In this document: in pieces, positions 28,710 to 34,496 of the stretch
Layout of the letters: each line of letters begins with the position of its first letter
How positions within the stretch are numbered: the stretch's first letter is position 1
Assembly: GCA_902488455.1 (NCBI GenBank)
Contig: CABTWG010000008.1
Coordinates: 1-34,496, forward strand
Length of the DNA: 34,496 nt
From: an uncultured Peptoniphilus sp.
GTDB lineage: Bacteria > Bacillota > Clostridia > Tissierellales > Peptoniphilaceae
Reading direction: 5' to 3'
The notes under the pieces: model-generated
Database searches by the model: none
What the model was told of the DNA's origin: nothing
The model's input: only the letters and a program-made list of their open reading frames with translations
Position numbers and translations under genes: made by a program

Positions 28710-29652
28710 TGCCATAAGACTTCACAGAAATCTCGAAGGAAGCAAATTTACAACCACACTAAATAGCTCAGAGGCAATTGAGCTTGGAAACAAAATTGCA
28801 GAAGAGCTTCCTGAATTTAAGCACAGAAGATTAAAGGAACTAACCACTTATGAACTTTTGAAATTAAAGGAAGAGTTTACGACAAGTCCACGTCTTTTAA
28901 ATAATGGAGAGTTCTCCTCCTACTTGAAAAATGAAGAGGCAAAGATATACCTGATGGGCGAAGACCACATGGTTTTTACTTCAATGGGAAGAGAGAATCT
29001 CTTAGATCAATATAAAAAGATATGCAGCCTAGATGATAGAATATCTTCCAAGATAAATTATGCATTTGACAAAGATTTTGGATATTTGACTACAGATCCA
29101 TGGATAGTGGGAACTGGACTTCAAGCTTTTGTAGTAGTATCACTACCTGCGACAAATTATTTTGGAATCAAAAATATTTCAAAATCTATAAATAGAATGG
29201 GTTATATGCTTGAACCATTTAAAGTAAAAAATACAAACCTTAAAAATATATTTGTGCTTAAAAACATGGTGACCATAGGTGAATCAGAACTTACTATAAT
29301 AAATAAGATTTCAAACATAGCAAAGGAACTTGTTGAGATAGAAGAAGACAATAGAAAAAAACTATATCTTGACGATATTGCAGTGCTTAAGGATATGGTC
29401 AACAGATCCTATGGGCTCCTTAGAAACGCACGAATTTTAAAAACCTATGAGATGATGGACAATTTAATAATTTTGGATTTGGGAGTTTCTCTCTCAATAA
29501 TAAAAAAGATAGGAAATAGAAATTTAATAGATGAGATGGATTCACTTACAAACGGAGCGATTGAGCACGATAGAAAACAGATTTTAGACGATAAGTCACT
29601 GGATATTGTAAGGGCGAATCTAGTCAGAAAACTTATGAAGGAGGAATTTTAA
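28696..29652 (+). CDS. mcsB: McsB-like protein with degenerate arginine kinase active site
   Basis: A 318-residue homologue of protein arginine kinase McsB (usually about 350-360). The fold is recognisable from 'IRLHRNL' at the start, 'GEDHMVF' (88-94), 'LTTDPWIVGTGLQ' (131-143) and the C-terminal RSYGLLRNARILKTYEMMDNL. Compared with the canonical motifs, SSRIRLARN reads YNAIRLHRN and EDHLRIQ reads EDHMVFT. The phosphagen-kinase CPTNLGTGLR reads DPWIVGTGLQ, so the catalytic Cys is Asp134. The GLYGEG loop is replaced. About 20 N-terminal residues are absent, and an in-frame stop two codons upstream of the ATG rules out a longer start. It probably cannot phosphorylate arginine and may act as a scaffold or adaptor. 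Confidence 0.85.
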   Translation: MILYNAIRLHRNLEGSKFTTTLNSSEAIELGNKIAEELPEFKHRRLKELTTYELLKLKEEFTTSPRLLNNGEFSSYLKNEEAKIYLMGEDHMVFTSMGRENLLDQYKKICSLDDRISSKINYAFDKDFGYLTTDPWIVGTGLQAFVVVSLPATNYFGIKNISKSINRMGYMLEPFKVKNTNLKNIFVLKNMVTIGESELTIINKISNIAKELVEIEEDNRKKLYLDDIAVLKDMVNRSYGLLRNARILKTYEMMDNLIILDLGVSLSIIKKIGNRNLIDEMDSLTNGAIEHDRKQILDDKSLDIVRANLVRKLMKEEF

Positions 29653-32111
29653 TGGCGATTTTTGATAATTTTTCAGAACCGGCAAAGAGGGCGATGCTAC
29701 TTGCACAAAGAGAAGCAAGAATCAGCGGCCAATCATATATAGGCTCGGAACATCTGCTACTTGGAATTATAAAAGAATCTACAGGAGCAGGCTCGAGCAT
29801 CCTTTACCAAGTGGGTATTAGTTATGATCTTGCGAAGCAAGAATTGGACTCAATCGTATCAGTTAACTCTTCAGGAGAAAACTTGGGACCTCTCAACTAC
29901 ACCCCACGCACGAGAAGAATAATAGATCTGTCCTACGAAGCAGCAAGGGTTACAAACTCTAAACTAGTTGGCACAGAACACCTTCTCTTGGCAATCCTAA
30001 AAGAGGGACAAGGAATAGCTGTAATGATTTTAAAAAATCTTGGAATAGATATAGAATCTTTGGAAGCATCTATTCTAAGAGCGCTTAATCCATCACAAAA
30101 ACAGGATAGAAGAAATAAACCAGAAGAAAATTCACAGCTTGACGAATGGACCATCGACTTAAATAAAAGGGCAAGAGAAGGAAAGATCAATCCAATCATC
30201 GGAAGAAGTGAAGAGATAGAGAGAATAATTCAAGTTCTTCTAAGAAGAAAGAAAAACAATCCTGTATTAATTGGAGATCCAGGAGTAGGTAAGACGGCAA
30301 TAGTCGAAGGACTTGCAGCTAGAATCGTAGAAGGCGATGTGCCAGAAGTAATAAAAGACAAAAGAATATTGACACTAGACGTAAGTTCGCTAATCGCAGG
30401 GGCAAAGTACAGAGGAGACTTCGAAGAAAGGCTTAAGACTGTAATAGAAGAAGCGACTAAAGATGAAAGCATAATTCTATTTATCGACGAGATGCATGTC
30501 ATCATGGGTGCAGGTGGTGCAGAAGGCGCAATGGATGCATCTAATATTTTAAAACCAACACTGGCAAGGGGAGATATTAGAATCATCGGAGCCACAACCA
30601 CCAAGGAATATAGAAAGCATATAGAAAAAGATCCTGCCTTTGAAAGAAGACTTGTGGCGATAAATGTAAAAGAACCAACAGAAGAAGAATCAGTAGAAAT
30701 CATAAAAGGGCTAAGACCTGCTTATGAATCTCACCATATGGTTACAATCTCTGATGAAATAATAAAGACTGCAGTAAGACTTTCAAGCAGGTATATAAAC
30801 GATAGATACCTTCCTGATAAAGCCATAGATTTAATCGACGAATCGGCATCCAAGGTGAGAATTAAAAATACAAAGACACCGAGATTTGTAAAAGATTTTG
30901 AAGAAAAGCTAATTGACTTGGAAAAAGAAAAGGCAAGAGCAATAAATACACAGGACTATGAACTTGCAGCAAGACTAAGAGATGAAGAAACATCCATAAG
31001 AGAATCATTTGAGCTTAAGAAGGAAGAATATAATAACAATAGAGAAAAACCAGAAGTACCAGTAGAAATCATAGAAGAAATAGTTTCGTCTTGGTCAGGA
31101 GTACCAGTTACTAAATTAACCAGAGAAGAAAATACAAAACTAAGAGAACTGGATACCAATCTTAAAAAATCTGTAAAGGGACAAGACGAAGCAATAATGA
31201 CGCTATCAAAAGCAATAAAGAGGGCAAGAGTAGGACTTAAGGACAAGAATAGACCGATAGGATCATTTATATTCGTAGGACCAACAGGAGTAGGTAAGAC
31301 ATATTTATCCAAGAAGCTGGCAGAAGAAGTCTTTGGAAATGAATCCAACATGGTGCGTATCGACATGAGTGAATACATGGAAAAGCATTCTGTAAGTAGA
31401 CTAGTAGGATCACCTCCAGGATATGTAGGTCACGAAGAAGGTGGACAACTAACAGAAATTGTTAGGACAAATCCATATTCAGTAATCCTCTTTGACGAAA
31501 TAGAAAAGGCTCATTCAGACGTGTTCAATATTCTTCTACAAATATTAGATGATGGAATCCTTACAGACTCACAAGGAAGGACAGTATCATTTAAAGATAC
31601 GATAATCATCATGACATCTAATGCAGGAGCAACCCTTCTAAAGAATAAATCAAGCCTTGGATTTGGAACTAGTGAGAAGACCAAAGAAGAAAATGAATAT
31701 GAAAAGATGAAAAACATCATAAACGAAGAACTTAAGAAGACATTTAGACCAGAATTTTTAAATAGAGTTGACGATATAGTCGTGTTTAAAGAATTGGGTA
31801 AAGCAGAAATCAAGGACATCGTAAGAATAATGCTTGATGAACTAAGAGAAAGAGTTAAGGACTTAGAACTAGAACTTAAGTTTACAGAAGACGTGGTAGA
31901 TTATATCTCCAAAGTCGGCTTCGACAAAGAATATGGAGCAAGACCAATCGCAAGAGCAATAAGAACCAATATAGAAGACGTACTTGCAGACAAATTTGTA
32001 AACGGAGAGATTGAAAGAGGCGACTCAGTAACAGTCTACAAAAATGGAGAATCCTTAGTGATTCGTAGAAACAAAGTAAAAAATAGGGAAGTAGAAAATG
32101 TACAAGTGTAG
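29652..32111 (+). CDS. clpC: ATP-dependent Clp protease ATP-binding subunit ClpC
   Basis: A 819-residue Hsp100 unfoldase. A double Clp-N domain (1-145) is followed by ring 1 with GDPGVGKT (208-215) and Walker B Asp279-Glu280. A short middle domain contains a UVR motif (about 413-448). Ring 2 has GPTGVGKT (543-550), Walker B Asp615-Glu616, the ClpP-docking LGFG loop (669-672) and the arginine finger in FRPEFLNR (Arg705). All motifs are intact, in contrast to the ClpB-like protein at 22795. It feeds substrates to ClpP and works with McsA/McsB. Its ATG overlaps the mcsB stop by one base (TAATG), with AAGGAGG just upstream. Confidence 0.96.
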   Translation: MAIFDNFSEPAKRAMLLAQREARISGQSYIGSEHLLLGIIKESTGAGSSILYQVGISYDLAKQELDSIVSVNSSGENLGPLNYTPRTRRIIDLSYEAARVTNSKLVGTEHLLLAILKEGQGIAVMILKNLGIDIESLEASILRALNPSQKQDRRNKPEENSQLDEWTIDLNKRAREGKINPIIGRSEEIERIIQVLLRRKKNNPVLIGDPGVGKTAIVEGLAARIVEGDVPEVIKDKRILTLDVSSLIAGAKYRGDFEERLKTVIEEATKDESIILFIDEMHVIMGAGGAEGAMDASNILKPTLARGDIRIIGATTTKEYRKHIEKDPAFERRLVAINVKEPTEEESVEIIKGLRPAYESHHMVTISDEIIKTAVRLSSRYINDRYLPDKAIDLIDESASKVRIKNTKTPRFVKDFEEKLIDLEKEKARAINTQDYELAARLRDEETSIRESFELKKEEYNNNREKPEVPVEIIEEIVSSWSGVPVTKLTREENTKLRELDTNLKKSVKGQDEAIMTLSKAIKRARVGLKDKNRPIGSFIFVGPTGVGKTYLSKKLAEEVFGNESNMVRIDMSEYMEKHSVSRLVGSPPGYVGHEEGGQLTEIVRTNPYSVILFDEIEKAHSDVFNILLQILDDGILTDSQGRTVSFKDTIIIMTSNAGATLLKNKSSLGFGTSEKTKEENEYEKMKNIINEELKKTFRPEFLNRVDDIVVFKELGKAEIKDIVRIMLDELRERVKDLELELKFTEDVVDYISKVGFDKEYGARPIARAIRTNIEDVLADKFVNGEIERGDSVTVYKNGESLVIRRNKVKNREVENVQV

Positions 32112-33444
32112 TGAATGTGGATATACTTCTCCAGGATTTTTAGGAAAATGTCCAGAGTGTGGAGCATGGGGCTCAATGGAAGAGACTAAGGAAGAGAAGA
32201 AGACAAAGTCCGTATCAAAGACTGAAATATTCAAATCCAAAGGATCGAAACCATTAAAAGAAGTAAAGACTATAGAAGATGAGAGAATCATGACAGGCGT
32301 GTCAGAATTTGACAGAGTAATGGGCGGGGGAATATTAAAAGATTCCCTCACAATTTTAACTGCAAGGCCAGGAGCAGGAAAATCTACATTGCTTCTACAA
32401 ATATCAAACATCCTAGCATCAAAAGGAAAAAAGGTACTCTACGCATCGGGAGAAGAATCGGCGAGCCAAATCAGACAGAGAGCCATGAGAATAGTAGAGC
32501 ATATCTCTGACAATCTATTTGTAATCTCAACGAATAATCTTCTAGACGTCATAGACGAAGTGGAAAGCTTGGACTGCGACTTTGTAATCGTCGACTCGAT
32601 ACAGACATTTATAATTCCAAACATTGAGTCAAGGGCAGGATCACCGACACAAATAATGGAATCCATCCATATGCTAATGAATATGGCGAAGAATGAAACA
32701 AGACCAAGAGCAGTCTTTATCGTCGGACAGATGACTAAGGAAGATTCACTAGCAGGAGTAAGATCACTAGAACACGCAGTTGACACAGTACTTCTACTAT
32801 CAGGAGAAACCTACGAAGAACTTAGAATACTATCAACCACCAAGAATAGGTACGGAAGCACAGGAGAGATGGGATTTTTTAAGATGGATGAAAAAGGACT
32901 GACATCCATAGATAATCCATCGGAATACTTTATGACAGAGAGAGAAAATGGAAAGAATGTACCAGGCTCAGCCCTATCAGTAACAAGAGAAGGCACAAGA
33001 CCAATCATACTCGAAGTAGAGTCTTTGGTTTCAAAATCATTTATGCCATATCCGTCAAGAGTATCAGAGCATCTGCGAAAAGAACAACTCTTCACCCTCA
33101 TATCCATCCTAGAAGAACGAGGCGAAGTTCCGATGATGGATAAAAACGTGGTAGTAAAAACCACAGGCGGAATAAAACTACAAGACACAGCATCGAATCT
33201 ATCGGTGTTAGTAAGTATCTACTCAAGTCTAGTAGGTAAACCAGTAAAAGCCTCCAGCGTATTTATCGCAGACGTAGGACTAACTGGAGAACTTAAAGTA
33301 TGTCCGTCAATAGACGTGAGGATATCAGAAGCAAGACGCATGGGATTTAAAAATATCTACGTGCCGAAAAATATAAAACAAGAATCAAAAGACTTAATAA
33401 AACTAAATCACATAATGGAAGTATTAAAACATTCAATAGAGTAA
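32098..33444 (+). CDS. radA: DNA repair ATPase RadA
   Basis: A 448-residue RecA-related branch-migration helicase. An N-terminal zinc finger (CSECGY...CPECGAWG, cysteines 4, 7, 18, 21) comes first. The P-loop ARPGAGKST (89-97) is followed by SGEES, the RadA-specific KNRYGS motif, and a C-terminal Lon-like domain (VESLVSKSFMPYPSR, then VGLTGELKVCPSIDVRI). It overlaps clpC by 14 bases, which is the usual place for radA at the end of the ctsR operon. A strong terminator follows. Confidence 0.95.
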   Translation: MYKCSECGYTSPGFLGKCPECGAWGSMEETKEEKKTKSVSKTEIFKSKGSKPLKEVKTIEDERIMTGVSEFDRVMGGGILKDSLTILTARPGAGKSTLLLQISNILASKGKKVLYASGEESASQIRQRAMRIVEHISDNLFVISTNNLLDVIDEVESLDCDFVIVDSIQTFIIPNIESRAGSPTQIMESIHMLMNMAKNETRPRAVFIVGQMTKEDSLAGVRSLEHAVDTVLLLSGETYEELRILSTTKNRYGSTGEMGFFKMDEKGLTSIDNPSEYFMTERENGKNVPGSALSVTREGTRPIILEVESLVSKSFMPYPSRVSEHLRKEQLFTLISILEERGEVPMMDKNVVVKTTGGIKLQDTASNLSVLVSIYSSLVGKPVKASSVFIADVGLTGELKVCPSIDVRISEARRMGFKNIYVPKNIKQESKDLIKLNHIMEVLKHSIE

Positions 33445-33445
33445 G

Positions 33446-33468
33446 CCAAGGGAAACCTTGGTTTTTTT
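33446..33468 (+). terminator. Terminator of the ctsR-radA operon
   Basis: A perfect CCAAGG/CCTTGG stem with a GAAA tetraloop is followed by seven T, directly after the radA stop. Confidence 0.9.
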
Positions 33469-33697
33469 ATTGGATGAATTGCAAATAAAATTTTCTTTAA
33501 AATTTCTTAAATAATAGATTAATTTACGTATGTTATAATTAATTAAAAGAAACATTGACTTATTATCGAATAAAATATTTTTAAAATTTTTAGAAGAAAT
33601 CTAGAAAATTTACTAAGTTTGAATAAATATTCCAATATTATTAACTTTATTTTCATAAATATGTGCTAAAGTAATGCCAAACTTATAGGAGAAGACT

Positions 33698-34330
33698 ATG
33701 TTTAAAAAATTATTTAACTTTTCAAATAAAAAATCGAATACGCTTGTAACCATCGATAGACTCTATGGCTCTAAGGGTGATTCAATTGCGAAGGCTGTTG
33801 CTGATAGGCTTGGAGCTGAGTATTTTGATGAGAATATAATCGAACTTAAGACTTTGGAAACTCAAGTGGATATTAGTTCTGTTTCTAAGGAAGATTCGTT
33901 CTTAAAGGGAACTGTCTACGATCTCTACAGAGAAAATGATTCTTATCAAGAAGAGGATATGATGATCTCTGACGCAAGATTTCTCGCTGATGCAAAGACC
34001 ATAAGAGATATTGCAAAGGGTCGAAATGCGGTTATCCTAGGCAAATGCGCTGGGTATATTCTAAGGGACTACAATCCTCTTAATATCTTCATAGCTTGTG
34101 ATTTCGAAGATAGGGTTAAAAATATTATGGATCAGATGGACTATGACGAAGAAAAGGCGACGAGTAAGATTAAAAAGATGGATTTTAGAAGAATCAATCA
34201 CTACGACAGATTCACCAAAGGTAGCTTTGGTCGTGCTTCAGATTATGACTTTACCATTAATTCATCTAGGTTTTCACAAGAAGAAATAGTAAATATTATA
34301 ATCTACTTCATAGAAAATTATTCGAAGTAG
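33698..34330 (+). CDS. Cytidylate-kinase-like P-loop protein
   Basis: A 210-residue protein of the cytidylate-kinase-like family. The nucleotide-binding start DRLYGSKGDSIAKAVADRLG (about 19-38) replaces the usual REYGSGG. It continues with YFDENII, GKCAGYILRDY (about 114-124) and a lid-like EDRVKNIMDQMDYDEEKA followed by FRRINHYDRFT. These proteins are related to Cmk but their substrates are mostly unknown. AGGAGAAG precedes the ATG. The 250 bases upstream are very AT-rich, with a TTGACT at about 33555 and TATAAT-like sequences but no clear promoter. Confidence 0.8.
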   Translation: MFKKLFNFSNKKSNTLVTIDRLYGSKGDSIAKAVADRLGAEYFDENIIELKTLETQVDISSVSKEDSFLKGTVYDLYRENDSYQEEDMMISDARFLADAKTIRDIAKGRNAVILGKCAGYILRDYNPLNIFIACDFEDRVKNIMDQMDYDEEKATSKIKKMDFRRINHYDRFTKGSFGRASDYDFTINSSRFSQEEIVNIIIYFIENYSK

Positions 34331-34381
34331 AAAAAATTAAATGTTTAGAAAAATATAAAATAAAAACCCCCTTTTATAATG

Positions 34382-34434
34382 AACTGACCCCCAAAAGTTG
34401 GACTAACAAACCAACTAAAGGAGGTCAGTTTTTT
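34382..34434 (+). promoter_or_regulatory. Hairpin that terminates incoming transcripts and masks the transposase ribosome-binding site
   Basis: The outer stem AACTGACC/GGTCAGTT (34382-34389, 34423-34430) and inner stem GTTGG/CCAAC (34397-34401, 34411-34415) are followed by a T-run (34429-34434). The ribosome-binding GGAGG (34420-34424) is partly in the outer stem. Transcripts started outside the element would stop or fold; one started inside the stem would not. Confidence 0.65.
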
Positions 34435-34435
34435 A

Positions 34436-34496
34436 ATGACAAAATACAAAACAGAATTTAAGGAGAAAGTAGTAAAAGAATATCTAAAAGGAAATG
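34436..34496 (+). CDS. IS3-family transposase orfA, N-terminal fragment (runs off the window)
   Basis: The ATG at 34436 opens 20 codons reading MTKYKTEFKEKVVKEYLKGN. This is the start of the helix-turn-helix domain of IS3/IS150-type OrfA proteins, which recognises the element's ends. The rest lies outside the window. GGAGG is 11 bases upstream, inside the terminal hairpin. Confidence 0.8.
   Translation, partial: MTKYKTEFKEKVVKEYLKGN

Larger units (their letters stand above)
34380..34496 (+). mobile_element. Left end of an IS3-family (IS150-like) insertion sequence, cut by the window edge
   Basis: The end TGAACTGACCCCCAAAAG (34380-34397) is a typical IS3-group terminal repeat. It is followed by a two-tier hairpin and the start of a transposase orfA. 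The related relic at 4777-4925 has the same order of parts. Confidence 0.8.

Noticed and set aside
32362..32388. RadA P-loop begins with Ala instead of Gly
   Set aside because: Ala is allowed at the first position of the Walker A pattern, so this is a mild variant and not loss of function.
1..34496. CRISPR array or tandem repeats
   Set aside because: No regularly spaced repeats were seen anywhere in the window.

Overview
The window is a dense, AT-rich stretch of bacterial chromosome. It looks like a fermentative, anaerobic low-GC Firmicute, probably of the Tissierellia/Peptoniphilaceae type. The pointers are strong Shine-Dalgarno sites and TATAAT promoters, a ctsR-mcsA-mcsB-clpC-radA stress operon, an arginine deiminase cluster, an [FeFe]-hydrogenase gene, a copper-amine-oxidase-N surface protein and a VanW/G5 wall protein. 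No stretch longer than 300 bases lacks a gene or recognisable element.

Layout: (1-3540, +) the tail of an unknown gene, an M20 amidohydrolase, endonuclease III (nth) and a VanW/G5 protein. (3540-5150) a possible gene relic, tRNA 2-selenouridine synthase (mnmH), an internally deleted IS3-family relic and tRNA-Leu(GAG). (5146-8063, -) a class A penicillin-binding protein coupled to a 42-residue basic protein. (8211-11218, +) a tight operon: hflX, a YigZ/IMPACT protein, a CoA-binding protein and nadE. (11434-12254, +) a small AT-rich two-gene module that looks like a toxin-antitoxin pair with a GNAT toxin, then a secreted surface protein to 13696. (13798-18800, -) arginine deiminase, two coupled paralogues of the TIGR00300/ornithine-cyclodeaminase-like family and a double-headed AraC regulator. 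(19012-22752, +) ornithine carbamoyltransferase, an AGCS amino acid:cation symporter and a Gate-domain membrane protein. (22795-25254, +) a ClpB-like ATPase. (25302-25616, -) a small membrane protein. (25744-27524, +) a NuoE-like ferredoxin and an [FeFe]-hydrogenase. (27754-33444, +) the CtsR stress operon ending in radA. (33698-34330, +) a cytidylate-kinase-like protein. (34380-end) the left end of an IS3-family element.

How it works together: the 13.8-22.8 kb block reads as an arginine module. Deiminase gives citrulline, the carbamoyltransferase gives ornithine plus carbamoyl phosphate, and the paralogous pair may take ornithine towards proline. The regulator lies between the two transcription directions and transporters follow. 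No carbamate kinase is present in the window.

The most unusual signal is repeated loss of key residues in otherwise well-conserved enzymes. The PBP transpeptidase has SxN changed to NSN and KTG changed to MMG. The McsB homologue lacks its catalytic Cys and most ATP-site residues. The ClpB-like protein has a degraded second AAA+ ring. One TIGR00300 paralogue has lost conserved motifs kept by its partner. Other points are two apparently leaderless genes with identical TATAAT-N6-ATG spacing, a hairpin covering the transposase ribosome-binding site that is preserved in an IS relic, and a 21-base identity to the Illumina P7 primer near the left edge that may be a sequencing artefact.
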